Shown: positions 51,226 to 60,691, counted from the first letter of the stretch. The stretch is 64,000 nucleotides of DNA from Bog-756 sp052326605 (GCA_052326605.1 JBKQMB010000027.1:1-64000); one strand, 5' to 3'. Notes: generated by a model from the letters alone, not told the origin. Made by a program: numbers and translations.

Positions 51226-52743
51226 ATGATCCGGCGCGCGAAGGCGCTCAAGGCATCCGTCGATTCTTACGATGGGATGAGGGTGACCTGCACACCGGAG
51301 ACCTCCGAGCCCCAGAAGCACCTGGCCACTGACGAGTCCGTGGCCGGGAAGGTGGAGCGTACCTTGCGTGTGGGTCTGGTCCACCGCAAGTGGCCCCTAA
51401 TCATGACGGTGGCCGTCCTCGCTACCGGGATGGGGTTCATGTTCGGTTGGGCGCCCATCGTCCGGCACCACAGCGGTTGGGAGACCGGTGGAGACCTGTG
51501 GGGGATCTGGCGTGCTGCGCACTACATCGGATGGGGATTTTTGGGCGGCGTCTACGACCCCTCCACCGGCGTCAACTCCCTGCCCGGGCTCGAAGTGTTG
51601 CTGGCCCCGGTGGCGATGGTGAGCAGCCACCTGGGCCTCATCGAATCGTTTCCTCCATACACGCTGGCCCACCCCACCGCCGCTCTGCTCCTCGAACCCA
51701 TCGAATTGCTGCTGGCCTCGACGGTGCTCTTAGGCGTGGACGCACTGGCCGAGCAGTTGCGGGTGGGAAAGGTCCGCCGGATCTCGCTGTGCATCGTGAC
51801 CGCCGTCATCGCCTGGCCGACAGTGGCCATCTGGGGGCACGCAGAGGACTGCCTGGCGCTGACATTTGCCATCTACGCACTGATCGCAGCGCTGAACGGC
51901 AAGTGGAAGGCCTGTGGTTGGCTGTTCGGCTTCGCCCTCGTGACGCAGCCCTTGGTGGTGATGATCCTGCCGCTTGTCGTCGCCATCTCTCCCACCGGGC
52001 AGCGAGTGATACTGGCCCTCCGTGCATTCGCGCTCTCGGCGGTGCTGGCCGGGGTGGCATTCGCCAGTGATGCCGCGGATACCTTCCGTTCCTTGGTGCA
52101 GCAACCCACGCCACCGTCGATCAATCATTCGACGCCCTGGGTATCGCTCGCCCCTCGGGTGCCCGACGTCCTCTCCGGCGCGTCGAACAACGCCGCCCTC
52201 ACCTACCGTGCCGGCAAGTTCGTGCAGGACAACGTGCACGCCAAGGCCCGAGAGGTCATCCTCGTCTCGGGCGGGGCGGGGCGGGTCATCGAGGTGATCC
52301 TGGCCATCCTGGTCGGCCTCTACGTCTGGCGCCGGCCGCAACCGCCCGATCGCCTCATCTGGTTGGCGGCGGCGTTGCTCGGGATGCGGTGCATGTTCGA
52401 GGCGGTCATGACTCCCTACTATCTGGCCCCGCCCCTGTTGCTCGCACTGGCCATCGCCTCGCGCCAGGGCGGTAAGCGGTTCTGGGCAGCCTGTGTCATC
52501 GCGCTCGAGATAACCGTGTTCGCCTACCATCACCTGAGTCCTTGGGCGTGGTGGCTACCGGTGGTGGTGGGCATGGCCGCAGTGCTGGCGCTCGGGTATC
52601 CGAACAAGAGTCGGACCGCGTCGGAGCCGCCCCTGGCGTCGGAGCCCGAGGACACTGCAGAAGTGCCCGCCGAGGAGTTATCGGAGAGGGAGCCGGCGTC
52701 GACCCAGGGGGACGAACTGCGGCCCAGAGAGCTCATCGGCTGA
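51226..52743 (+). CDS. Polytopic membrane protein, GT-C glycosyltransferase-like
   Basis: About 505 residues. A 55-residue hydrophilic start is followed by ten or more hydrophobic helices, beginning WPLIMTVAVLATGMGFMFGW, and including KVRRISLCIVTAVIAWPTVA, WLFGFALVTQPLVVMILPLV, and MTPYYLAPPLLLALAIASRQ. A GHAEDCLALTFAIYALIAAL segment (with acidic pair after a His) fits GT-C glycosyltransferases, which use polyprenyl-phosphate sugars. The C-terminal 50 residues are acidic and soluble. The ATG at 51226 or 51277 could be the start. Its place after pilA suggests pilin or envelope glycosylation, which is inference only. Confidence 0.65.
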   Translation: MIRRAKALKASVDSYDGMRVTCTPETSEPQKHLATDESVAGKVERTLRVGLVHRKWPLIMTVAVLATGMGFMFGWAPIVRHHSGWETGGDLWGIWRAAHYIGWGFLGGVYDPSTGVNSLPGLEVLLAPVAMVSSHLGLIESFPPYTLAHPTAALLLEPIELLLASTVLLGVDALAEQLRVGKVRRISLCIVTAVIAWPTVAIWGHAEDCLALTFAIYALIAALNGKWKACGWLFGFALVTQPLVVMILPLVVAISPTGQRVILALRAFALSAVLAGVAFASDAADTFRSLVQQPTPPSINHSTPWVSLAPRVPDVLSGASNNAALTYRAGKFVQDNVHAKAREVILVSGGAGRVIEVILAILVGLYVWRRPQPPDRLIWLAAALLGMRCMFEAVMTPYYLAPPLLLALAIASRQGGKRFWAACVIALEITVFAYHHLSPWAWWLPVVVGMAAVLALGYPNKSRTASEPPLASEPEDTAEVPAEELSEREPASTQGDELRPRELIG

Positions 52744-52762
52744 CTATCGAAAATGGGCGCCC

Positions 52763-54121
52763 TCACAGCGGCCCCAAGGTGTGCTTGCGGCCGGGCAGCA
52801 TCTCGCGCGTCGTCTCCAGCACTGCCAATGCGTCGGCCACCACGGCGCGGGTGTCCCCGGGGTCGATCACCGCGTCGACGAAGCCCCGCTCCGCGGCCTG
52901 CCACGGGGTGAGGAAGCGCTCGGAGTACTCGGCCCGCAATGCCTCCCGCTCCTCGGGGCCGGCCGTCCGGTGGAGGATCTGCACCGCTCCCTCGGCCCCC
53001 ATGACGGCGATCTCCGCCCCCGGCCAGGCGAAGCAGAGGTCGTTGCCCAGCCCCTTGGAGTCCATCACGATGTAGGCCCCACCGAATGCCTTGCGCAGGA
53101 TCACGCACACCCGGGGCACGGTGGCCTCGGCATAGGCGAAGGCCAGCTCGGCCCCGTGGCGGATCATCCCCCTCCACTCGAGGTCCTTGCCCGGCAGGAA
53201 CCCCGGGGTGTCCACCAGCGTGATCAGGGGCAGGTTGAAGGCATCGCAGAAGCGGACGAAGCGGGCGCCCTTCTGCGATGCGGCGATGTCCAGCGTCCCG
53301 GCCAGGGCCTGGGGCTGATTGGCCACGAAGCCCACGGTCCGGCCGGCAATGCGCCCGAGCGCGGTCACCAGCTGCGGCGACCACCTGGTCCACAGCTCGG
53401 TCACCTCATGGTCGTCCGACAGGGCCGCAGCCACCCGGCGCACGTCGTAGGAGCTGGTGGCCCGGGTCGGCATGATGTCCCGCAGCTCTCCGGCATCCCG
53501 ATCGGGCGGATCGTCGGTCGGGCCCGGCGGAGCCAGCTCGTCGGCGTGGGCCGGGAGCAGCTCCAACAGGCGGTCGACATGGGCGAGGGCGTCCGACTCG
53601 GTGGCCGCCTCGATGGTGCACAGGCCACTGGAGCGGGCGTGCATGGCGGTTCCACCGAGCTGGTGGATCCCGATGCGCACCCCGGTGAACTCCTCGACCA
53701 TGGCGGGCCCGGACACGAAGGCGAAGGCATCACTGGTCATGATCACCAGGTCGGCCAGACCGAGGAGGAATGCCGGTCCCGAGATGGCAGGGCCGGTCAC
53801 CACCACGACGACGGGCACCGTGCCCGAGCACATGGTCAGCGCACGGGCGGCCTGCCCCCACCCGTGCAACGAGACGACACCCTCGGACACGTCGGCACCG
53901 CTGGAGGCCAGCACCAGCACGATCGGGATCCGGAGGGTCAGGGCGGTGCGAGCGGCCACCCGGATGGTCTCCCCGTCCTCGGACGAGAGCGCCCCTCGTC
54001 GGATGGCGGAGACCGAGCGGACCACGATCGCCGGCCCACCGCCGAGCTGCTCGACGCCGGCCCGGATGGTTCCGGGCACCAGTCGACGGAAGATCGGCGC
54101 CGCGGGCGCATCGAGGGTCAC
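52763..54121 (-). CDS. Acyl-CoA carboxylase carboxyltransferase (beta) subunit
   Basis: A 452-residue crotonase-fold carboxyltransferase. N-terminal half: IPIVLVLASSGADVSEGVVS, VPVVVVVTGPAISGPAFLLG, VMTSD-type LVIMTSDAFAFVSGPAMVEE and GIHQLGGTAMHARSSGLCTI. C-terminal half: TVGFVANQPQALAGTLDIAA, LPLITLVDTPGFLPGKDLEW, RKAFGGAYIVMDSKGLGNDL and YSERFLTPWQAAERGFVDAV. These match PccB/AccD-type subunits that move CO2 from biotin to propionyl- or acetyl-CoA. It is shorter than typical AccD proteins (about 510-540), missing part of the N-terminus. No biotin carboxylase is nearby. Steroid breakdown releases propionyl-CoA, so a propionyl-CoA role fits but is not shown. Confidence 0.88.
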   Translation of the reverse strand: MTLDAPAAPIFRRLVPGTIRAGVEQLGGGPAIVVRSVSAIRRGALSSEDGETIRVAARTALTLRIPIVLVLASSGADVSEGVVSLHGWGQAARALTMCSGTVPVVVVVTGPAISGPAFLLGLADLVIMTSDAFAFVSGPAMVEEFTGVRIGIHQLGGTAMHARSSGLCTIEAATESDALAHVDRLLELLPAHADELAPPGPTDDPPDRDAGELRDIMPTRATSSYDVRRVAAALSDDHEVTELWTRWSPQLVTALGRIAGRTVGFVANQPQALAGTLDIAASQKGARFVRFCDAFNLPLITLVDTPGFLPGKDLEWRGMIRHGAELAFAYAEATVPRVCVILRKAFGGAYIVMDSKGLGNDLCFAWPGAEIAVMGAEGAVQILHRTAGPEEREALRAEYSERFLTPWQAAERGFVDAVIDPGDTRAVVADALAVLETTREMLPGRKHTLGPL

Positions 54122-54176
54122 CGCCCCATGCTACGGATGCATCTGGGCCAACGCGGGGTTCTGGCGACGGTGACCA

Positions 54177-55208
54177 TCAGCGCGATCGATCGCCGTCGGG
54201 CGGTTCGCGGTCGGGCGGTTCGAGGCCGGGCCGCGAGGGCGTCGTGGGATCCGATCCATTGGCGGCCCCCGGATCAGGGCCACCCGGGAGAGCGGGGGCC
54301 GATGGCTCCTGGGACAGGGGCTGCCCGGTGGGCGAGCGGGTGGATCGCCTCTCGGCAGGGCGGCGGTCGGCCCGCTCGAACTGCCGCTCAACGTCGGCCC
54401 ACCGCAGCGGTTCCTCCTCCCCGTACTCGTCGTCGGACAGGGGCGCCCGGGCCAGCGCCACCCCTCCGACGGCCAGCAGCACCAACAGCATGGTGAGTTT
54501 GGAGACGAACCCGGCGATCTGCTGGTCGTTGAGGGGGCGGAGCCCGATGGCCGCCCGGGAGTCGGCGAACGCCCCGTACAGGGGATGGACGGAGAGGATG
54601 AGGGCGAACGAGAGGAACGCGGGGATCACTGCCTGGCCCACCAGGTACGCGAGCCGCACCACCGGTCTCAACCGGGGGATGCCCGGAACCCTGCCGAGCA
54701 CCGGCAGCCAGAGCACGAGGCCGGCGGAGACCATGGCCGCGTCGAGGAGGCCCCGGACGAGGGCGGAGGACGATTGGGCCTGCACCAGCCAGGTGGTCAT
54801 CGATACGACCAGCAGGACGGTCACGGTGGCGATGGCCACCGGGGGGCGTTGGAGGCGGATCAGCATTCGGTCCACCATCGCGGGGCGGGTGAGCCACTGG
54901 ATGACGTCGTAGGGCAGGCCGCACAGGAGCATCGGTGCGACCGCCAGCACGATGATCAGCCGCTGGACGACCAGGGCGGTGAGGGACCAGTGGGCGGCCA
55001 GATCGGCCAGGGGCCAGGTGAGCGCGACCACCGAGGCCCCGAGAGCTCCGGCGAAGGCACCGATCTGGCGCCGTGTCCAGGGGATCGGTCGTGCACTGCG
55101 GGCCAGGAGCTGCCGGTGACCCACCACCACCAGCGCCGCCAGGATGGTGAGGATCGCCCAGGTGGCCAGGTGGAGATCCCAGGCGTAGGGCGGCATTGCA
55201 GGGTGCAC
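54177..55208 (-). CDS. ctaG: Cytochrome c oxidase assembly factor CtaG
   Basis: About 343 residues with seven membrane helices in the caa3-type CtaG pattern: AWDLHLATWAILTILAALVV, VVALTWPLADLAAHWSLTAL with conserved His, VQRLIIVLAVAPMLLCGLPY, and ILSVHPLYGAFADS. It is thought to deliver copper or aid heme-copper oxidase assembly. The family core ends near residue 260; the remaining 80 residues are a Pro/Arg/Asp-rich soluble tail, longer than usual. The GTG at 55208 or ATG at 55196 is the start. Divergent from the PafB-like gene. Confidence 0.87.
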   Translation of the reverse strand: MHPAMPPYAWDLHLATWAILTILAALVVVGHRQLLARSARPIPWTRRQIGAFAGALGASVVALTWPLADLAAHWSLTALVVQRLIIVLAVAPMLLCGLPYDVIQWLTRPAMVDRMLIRLQRPPVAIATVTVLLVVSMTTWLVQAQSSSALVRGLLDAAMVSAGLVLWLPVLGRVPGIPRLRPVVRLAYLVGQAVIPAFLSFALILSVHPLYGAFADSRAAIGLRPLNDQQIAGFVSKLTMLLVLLAVGGVALARAPLSDDEYGEEEPLRWADVERQFERADRRPAERRSTRSPTGQPLSQEPSAPALPGGPDPGAANGSDPTTPSRPGLEPPDREPPDGDRSR

Positions 55209-55240
55209 GTTCAGAATCCGGCCGCGTGCGCTCTAGATTG

Positions 55241-56209
55241 ATGACGATGGCACACCCCGATCGGCTCGAGAGGGTCACCGACCTGCTGCTGGTCCTCCTC
55301 GATACGCCGCGCCCACTGAGTCTGCGCGACATCGCCCATCGGGTACCGGGGTACCCCGAGGGCCACGACGCCCGGCGACAGGCCTTCGAGCGGGACAAGC
55401 GGTTGTTGCGGGACGAAGGCATCCCCGTGCTGGTGGTCCCGATCGGCGGGGAGGACCAGCTGGGATACCGCGTCGATCCCGACTCCTACTACCTTCCGGA
55501 CCTCGGTCTGGAGGAGGAGGAGCAAGCGGCGTTGAACCTGGCCGTCGCCGGTGTTCACCTGGGCGAGCCTATCGGCCGTGACGCCCTGTTGAAGCTGGGC
55601 GTCGGCGGGGAATCGCCACTCGGCACGGGCGCCGCCCCACTGGTGGACCTGCCGTCGGTGGACGGGCTGCCCGCCCTTCCTGCGCTGTTCGACGCCTTGC
55701 GTCAGAGCGCTGTGGTGGCCTTCGACTATCGGGGGGAACGACGCCACGTGGACCTGGCCGGTATCCGATTCCGGAAGGGACATTGGTATGCGGTCGGGTT
55801 CGACCGCGACCGTGGGGAGGCGAGGACCTTCCGGGTCGACCGCTTCGACGGTCCGCTGGAGGAGGGCGATCCGTCGTCCTCGCAGTTGCCCGACGGCTTC
55901 GATGTCGATGCAGAGTTTGCCCGCGACCCGTGGCGGTTCGGTGGGGGAGACGAGGTCGAGGTCGAGGTGCTTGTCGACGGGGCGGAGTCCGGCCGGGTGA
56001 TCGCCGAGTTGGGGACCGAGTTCGTGGTCGAGCACCGCGAGGACGGTGCGGTGGTGGTGAGGCTGTCGGTCACCGACCAGGATGCCCTCATCTCCTGGGT
56101 GCTCGACCTCCTCGACCATGCCGAGGTGCTGGCTCCGGCGTCGGTGCGGGCCGCCGTGGTGCAGCGTCTGGCCGCCTGCGTGGCCGAAGACAGTGGGCGG
56201 GCACGGTGA
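55241..56209 (+). CDS. pafB: WYL-domain transcriptional regulator, PafB-like
   Basis: A 322-residue protein: N-terminal winged helix (RLERVTDLLLVLLDTPRPLS, RDIAHRVPGYPEGHDARRQA, FERDKRLLRDEGIPV), then a WYL domain (SAVVAFDYRGERRHVDLAGI, HWYAVGFDRDRGEARTFRVD) and a C-terminal WCX extension. The order and the FERDKRxLR segment match PafB, which with PafC forms the activator of DNA-damage genes in mycobacteria. GTGA overlap with the next gene. The proteasome genes usually near paf genes are not in the window, so this may be a separate paf copy or a moved pair. Confidence 0.87.
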   Translation: MTMAHPDRLERVTDLLLVLLDTPRPLSLRDIAHRVPGYPEGHDARRQAFERDKRLLRDEGIPVLVVPIGGEDQLGYRVDPDSYYLPDLGLEEEEQAALNLAVAGVHLGEPIGRDALLKLGVGGESPLGTGAAPLVDLPSVDGLPALPALFDALRQSAVVAFDYRGERRHVDLAGIRFRKGHWYAVGFDRDRGEARTFRVDRFDGPLEEGDPSSSQLPDGFDVDAEFARDPWRFGGGDEVEVEVLVDGAESGRVIAELGTEFVVEHREDGAVVVRLSVTDQDALISWVLDLLDHAEVLAPASVRAAVVQRLAACVAEDSGRAR

Positions 56210-57228
56210 GCAGGCCCCCCGACACTGCAGGCCGCCTGCGACGGCTGCTGGCCATACTGGCCTGGTTGGCCCAGGAGGGCGAAGCGCCGATCGACGAGGT
56301 GGCCACCCGGTTCGATCTCACACCGGGTGCGCTGGTCACCGAACTGGAGATGGCCGCGTGCTGCGGCGTGCCCCCGTATACGCCCGACCAGCTGATGGAG
56401 ATCGTGGTCACCGACACCACCGTGTCGACCCGGCCGGGCACAGCGCTGGCCCGCCCGCGGCGGCTGAGCCCCCACGAGGGGTTCGCACTGGCCGCATCGG
56501 CCCGCGCCCTGCTGGCCGTTCCGGGGAGCGACGAGGACGGGGCGCTGTCGCGGGCACTGGCCAAGCTCGACCGCGCCCTCGGGGGTGCAGGGATCGACGT
56601 GGAGCTCGACGCCCCACCCCTGCTGGCCGTGGTCCGAGCGGCGGTCGATGACGGTCGCCGGCTCGCAATCTCCTACTACTCGGCCTCCACCGATCGGGTC
56701 ACCGACCGCACGATCGCGCCCGGGCGGTTGTTCGCTTCCGAGGGACACTGGTACGTCGACGCCTGGTGCGCCACCGCAGGGGACGTGCGCAGGTTCCGGG
56801 TGGACCGCATCAGCGCTGCCGGACCGGTGGAGGGTGCCGATCGGCCCGCCGGCTCACTCCCCGGGGTGCCGGCCGGCCGGGGGGTCGACGGTACACCCGC
56901 TGGTACGCTGCCCACCGGGGCCGGCCCGGGGCAACTCGAGCAGCCTGTGTCGTTCGGGGCATTCGTTCCCGGGCCCGACCACAGACGGGTGCGGCTCTCC
57001 CTCGATCCGTCGTCGGCCTGGTTGGTGGAGTCGATTCCGTCCGCGGGACAGTCGACGACGGTGGACGGCCGCATCGAGTTGGAGCTCTTCGTGGGGGGTG
57101 AGGCGTGGCTGGAGCGACTGCTCCTCCGACTGGGCCCCGATGTGCAGGTCATCGATCCACCCGAGGCCCGAGCGTTGGCCGCCGCCGCGGCAGCCCGGAT
57201 CCTGCGGCGCTACCAAAGCACGAAATAG
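56206..57228 (+). CDS. pafC: WYL-domain transcriptional regulator, PafC-like
   Basis: A 340-residue partner of the preceding protein. Helix-turn-helix part: LRRLLAILAWLAQEGEAPID, EVATRFDLTPGALVTELEMA, followed by CCGVPPYTPDQLMEIVV, which is characteristic of PafC. The WYL domain reads RRLAISYYSASTDRVTDRTI and ASEGHWYVDAWCATAGDVRR, and a WCX domain follows. An inserted Gly/Pro-rich loop (VPAGRGVDGTPAGTLPTG) separates them. PafB and PafC act together and are translationally coupled here. Single-stranded DNA sensing by WYL is known for mycobacteria. Confidence 0.87.
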   Translation: MSRPPDTAGRLRRLLAILAWLAQEGEAPIDEVATRFDLTPGALVTELEMAACCGVPPYTPDQLMEIVVTDTTVSTRPGTALARPRRLSPHEGFALAASARALLAVPGSDEDGALSRALAKLDRALGGAGIDVELDAPPLLAVVRAAVDDGRRLAISYYSASTDRVTDRTIAPGRLFASEGHWYVDAWCATAGDVRRFRVDRISAAGPVEGADRPAGSLPGVPAGRGVDGTPAGTLPTGAGPGQLEQPVSFGAFVPGPDHRRVRLSLDPSSAWLVESIPSAGQSTTVDGRIELELFVGGEAWLERLLLRLGPDVQVIDPPEARALAAAAAARILRRYQSTK

Positions 57229-57429
57229 CAGGAAGAGTACGGAGATCGATTGTAGGTAGAGGCACGGAACCGGAGTCTTCTCGGTCTTCTGACCGGGGCG
57301 CTCGCCCTCGATCCGAACCGGTCTCTTCTCTTCGTGGCGGTTGACCGGGTCGGCGCCGCCTCTCCACTCGGCCGCTGCCTCGTCGTGTGGCAGCTTCTTG
57401 GCAAGCTCGGTGACAGTGATCCGTGGCAT
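57229..57429 (-). pseudogene. Possible Phd/YefM-type antitoxin remnant
   Basis: A minus-strand frame starting at the ATG 57429 begins MPRITVTELAKKLPHD, which resembles the N-terminal DNA-binding strand and helix of prevent-host-death antitoxins (usual 'ItvtElarnl'). The following residues (VNRHEEKRPVRIEGERPG) faintly resemble the 'vtRhGkPVA.l' part. The frame then runs into the pafC coding region without a credible end. It could be a relic of an addiction module beside the relaxase, or chance. Confidence 0.3.
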
Positions 57430-57514
57430 AGATCTGTTCTGTGCCGGTCGGGTGGGTCTGTCGAGTTACACATCGCCATCGGGACCGGGAGTCGCCTGCC
57501 GTGGTGGACGAGCA

Positions 57515-58900
57515 GTGCTGAAGATGCATGTCGTGCGGGAGGGCGGCCACGGCTACTACGTCGACGATCTCGTCCCGGGGAGGGCCGAAGGGACGCTGGT
57601 GGCCGGCGAGGCCCGCGGCGCCTGGTCGGGGAACGGTGCCGCGTCGCTCGGGCTGAGGGGACCGGTGGAGGCGGGGGCCTTCGCCGCCTTGCTCGGCGGG
57701 TGCGACCCGGCCTCGGCCACGGTGTTGCGCTCTCGCCGGGGTGAACGGAGCGTTGCCGGATACGACCTGACGTTCTGTGCACCGAAATCGGTGAGCTTGC
57801 TCCACCTCCTCGCCCCGCGGGAGATCGCCGCCGGGGTGGGGGCAGCACACGGTGCGGCCGTGGCCGAGGCGCTCGGGTATCTGGAGCGGGTGGCCATCGG
57901 CGTGCGCAGGGCACGGGGTGGCCAGGTCACGCTGCTGGCTTCCACGGGAGCGGCGGCCGGGGAGTTCGTGCATCGGACCAGCAGGGCCCTCGATCCCCAC
58001 CTCCACACCCACCTGGTGGTGGCCAACGTCGCCCAGGGCGTGGACGGGATGTGGTCGGCCGTGGACAGCCGGCGGGTCCACGCCCACCTCCGGGCCGGCC
58101 AGGGGATCTACCACGCCCGCCTCCGGTTCGAGATCACCGACCGACTCGGTGCCGAGTGGGAGGTGCATCGCTCCGGACTGGGCGATGTGGTCGGTGTCGA
58201 CGGAAGGCTGTGCCACCTGTTCTCCCAACGCTCGGCGGACATGGACGAGTACGTCCACCGTCGAAAAGCCCTTACCCGCAACGGGCCGTGGGGACGCGTT
58301 GCGTTCCATGCCACACGACCGGACAAGGACCGCGACCACACGGTCGACGCGTTGCGTGCCAAGTGGAAGCAGCGGGCATCCGAGTTCGGATTCGACCTCG
58401 GCGATCTGACCCGTGTGGTCGGGCTCGGGACGAGAGCCGGCCCCGGCCCGGTGATCGACGAGGCCCGGGTGAACGTTCGACTCGACGAACTCTCCGCCAC
58501 GCGCCGGTCGCTGGCCCAGCGCGACCTCGTCGCCGTCGTTTCAGCCGCGTCCCTGAGCGGGGCGACGGCACGGATGATCGAGTCGGCGGCCACCTCGATG
58601 GCCGAGGCTGCCGGCCCACCCGGTGCCCGTGGGGACCCCCTCGGGCCGACCGACCTGTCAGGACGGCGTCAGGCCGGCCGACCCTTCGAGCTCCGTTGGG
58701 ACGCCGCTGCGGTTGCCCGAGCGGTGGAGAGGCACCCCGAGGCCCTGTCGGGCGCATCGTTCGACCGCACGGGCGTGCCCAAGGGCATCGGTCCCGACCG
58801 ACCGGGCCGCGCGGTCGTGGGCCGCCGGTTCGAACAGGCCGGAGTGAGGGTACGGGACGTGCCGGACCTTGGCCGGGAGTCGCACCATCTCCTTCGTTGA
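57515..58900 (+). CDS. MobF-family relaxase, helicase domain missing
   Basis: A 461-residue TrwC/TraI-type relaxase. The N-terminal HGYYVDDLVPGR carries tandem tyrosines that would attack DNA. GYDLTFCAPKSVSLLHLLAP is the conserved motif that follows, and the metal-binding triad is DPHLHTHLVVANV near residue 160. SAVDSRRVHAHLRAGQGIYH completes the relaxase domain by about residue 300. Typical MobF proteins continue into a RecD-like helicase of 500 or more residues; here the protein ends after a linker-like region. It is convergent with the VirD4-like gene 19 bp away. Start by GTG 57515 or ATG 57524. It may be a mobilisation remnant or act with a separate helicase. Confidence 0.87.
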   Translation: MLKMHVVREGGHGYYVDDLVPGRAEGTLVAGEARGAWSGNGAASLGLRGPVEAGAFAALLGGCDPASATVLRSRRGERSVAGYDLTFCAPKSVSLLHLLAPREIAAGVGAAHGAAVAEALGYLERVAIGVRRARGGQVTLLASTGAAAGEFVHRTSRALDPHLHTHLVVANVAQGVDGMWSAVDSRRVHAHLRAGQGIYHARLRFEITDRLGAEWEVHRSGLGDVVGVDGRLCHLFSQRSADMDEYVHRRKALTRNGPWGRVAFHATRPDKDRDHTVDALRAKWKQRASEFGFDLGDLTRVVGLGTRAGPGPVIDEARVNVRLDELSATRRSLAQRDLVAVVSAASLSGATARMIESAATSMAEAAGPPGARGDPLGPTDLSGRRQAGRPFELRWDAAAVARAVERHPEALSGASFDRTGVPKGIGPDRPGRAVVGRRFEQAGVRVRDVPDLGRESHHLLR

Positions 58901-58919
58901 CGCGGGCGGCCGCATCACC

Positions 58920-60401
58920 TCAGCGCCGGAGCTCCGGTCCGACGTCCCGGCCCGGACCGTCGAGCGACGGTGGCCGGTGGTCGGTGACGAAGTCGAGAGC
59001 GCGCAGGGAGCACCACGGTTCGACGGCATGGGAGGGCGTCAGCGGAATCCACGCCGGGCGATTGCGCTCGTCGAAGGCAAGGGCGTGTCCAGGCGCACCC
59101 CGCGCGATCACATCGGGCGGGAGCCGTCGCCGCCACTGGGTCGAGACCGCCTCACCGACCTGGGGCGACCCGCCGGATGCCAGATCGATCAGGGGGTGGC
59201 CGGTGAGCGTGCGGCCGAGGGAGACCGTGCGCGCCGGGATCTCCTCTTCGCCGGCCAGGACGGACAGCGCCTCCACGGTCCGCACGTCTCCGATCCCGGG
59301 GAGGACGACAGTGGTTCCGAACAGCGAGGGGAATCCCTCCGCCTGGGCCGGCCATCGGTACCTGGCCTGGGAGAGGTCCTGAAAACAGGCCATGGTCACG
59401 AGACCCTGACCTCCCCCCTCACTGATCATCGACGGAAGGTCCGGGATCGGCGCGATGTTGGCCACCTCGTCGAGTGCCACCAGGACCGGCCCCTGTCGGC
59501 GGTGCGCCGGATCGGCGTTGCGTGCGTAGGTGGCACGCCGGATGTCGTCGATCAGGCCGACCACCATCGGCGACACCAGCGCTTGATGGTGGGCAGGGGA
59601 GGCGATGTAGATGGTGTCCGAGGAGTTCACGAACCGCATCGGGTCGAAGTCAGGGTCGACCGTGGTATCGAGGGCCTGTTCGGAGCGGAATCCGCCCAGC
59701 GAGCCCGAGGCGGTGGACCAGATGCCGCTCAGCTCCCGTTCGTCCGTGGCGACGATCCCGTCGAGCAGGTTCCGCGCCAGCTCCGTGCCACTGCCGGGCT
59801 CTCCGGCCAGGATCTGCTGTGCCGGCAGTGCTTGGCGACGGTCGACCCAGGTGAGGACGGTGCGCATGTCGACCCCGGCCAGCCCCGCGGCATGCAGGAG
59901 CGGCGCCAACAGGGTCTGCGCCCGCTCGCTCCAGTGGGATGCCTCACTGCGTTGGACACTTCCCCCGGAGGATGTCGATCCGACCTCGACCAGTGCCCGG
60001 GCCATGGACAGCGATGCCAACCACGTGCCGCACGACTGCAACGGCGACCACCGAAGTGGAGGAAGTGGACGACCCGACCCGACCGATGCGGTCGGGTCGA
60101 AGAGGAAGCACTGCCCCAGAGCCGAACGGGCGCCGACGGTGGCGTCCAACACATCCGGCTTGGTCGACGTGGAGAGCACCGGTCCGTTGTTGGACAGCAC
60201 ATTGGGAACGATCAAGGAAGTCGTCTTGCCAGAGCGCGGAGGGCCCAGGATCATCACCGACTGTTGTGGCGGAACGTGGCACCAGCCGCGCTCGTCATGT
60301 CCGAGATACACACCGTGTCCAGCCGCGTCAGACGCGCGCAACACGGCGCGATGCGGCGTAGTGACGTGTCGTGAGCGTGTTGATGAAAAATAATTTGTCA
60401 A
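58920..60401 (-). CDS. VirD4/TraG-type conjugal coupling ATPase
   Basis: A 493-residue type IV coupling protein. VMILGPPRSGKTTSLIVPNV gives the Walker A near residue 53; STSTKPDVLDATVGARSALG and FLFDPTASVGSGRPLPPLRW follow. The Walker B is PVLVALDEVANIAPIPDLPS, then ISEGGGQGLVTMACFQDLSQ (Gln-rich motif III). There is no N-terminal membrane anchor, unlike VirD4. It would hand relaxase-bound DNA to a secretion channel; no channel genes (VirB-like) are seen. With the MobF gene it forms a two-gene module. A GTG at 60365 is an alternative start. Confidence 0.88.
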   Translation of the reverse strand: MTNYFSSTRSRHVTTPHRAVLRASDAAGHGVYLGHDERGWCHVPPQQSVMILGPPRSGKTTSLIVPNVLSNNGPVLSTSTKPDVLDATVGARSALGQCFLFDPTASVGSGRPLPPLRWSPLQSCGTWLASLSMARALVEVGSTSSGGSVQRSEASHWSERAQTLLAPLLHAAGLAGVDMRTVLTWVDRRQALPAQQILAGEPGSGTELARNLLDGIVATDERELSGIWSTASGSLGGFRSEQALDTTVDPDFDPMRFVNSSDTIYIASPAHHQALVSPMVVGLIDDIRRATYARNADPAHRRQGPVLVALDEVANIAPIPDLPSMISEGGGQGLVTMACFQDLSQARYRWPAQAEGFPSLFGTTVVLPGIGDVRTVEALSVLAGEEEIPARTVSLGRTLTGHPLIDLASGGSPQVGEAVSTQWRRRLPPDVIARGAPGHALAFDERNRPAWIPLTPSHAVEPWCSLRALDFVTDHRPPSLDGPGRDVGPELRR

Positions 60402-60691
60402 GAGAGATCCATCCGGCCAGCGGCCTACTTGTTGTCAGTTGGAGATGGCGGACGTATCGACCCGCGAGGGCGGCATGGAGAAGCCGTCGCAAATAATCGT
60501 TGCAAACAAACAGTTTCTTGTCCATGGTGTTCGCGCGCAACTGTCACGTCGTATCGCAACCGGCGACGCGTCGGAAGTCGATCGCCACGCGCGAAGTCAG
60601 CGAACAGAGCTGCGTCGCGCGCAAATGCGCTTGACCTGGCGCAGAAATGCCATTTGGCTAGTAGTGGTTTCGTATCGCTGAGGAGGTGATC
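60402..60691. other. Less GC-rich intergenic region upstream of HU
   Basis: About 290 bp with lower GC than its neighbours. Short frames on both strands overlap without family-like content. Poly-A/T patches (for example AAACAAACAG near 60505) and direct transcription toward the HU gene suggest its promoter lies here. No confident -10/-35 or RNA gene was recognised. Confidence 0.4.

Noticed and set aside
60439..60681. 80-codon plus-strand frame upstream of the HU gene
   Set aside because: No family resemblance, several equally long overlapping frames on both strands, and base composition typical of a promoter region.
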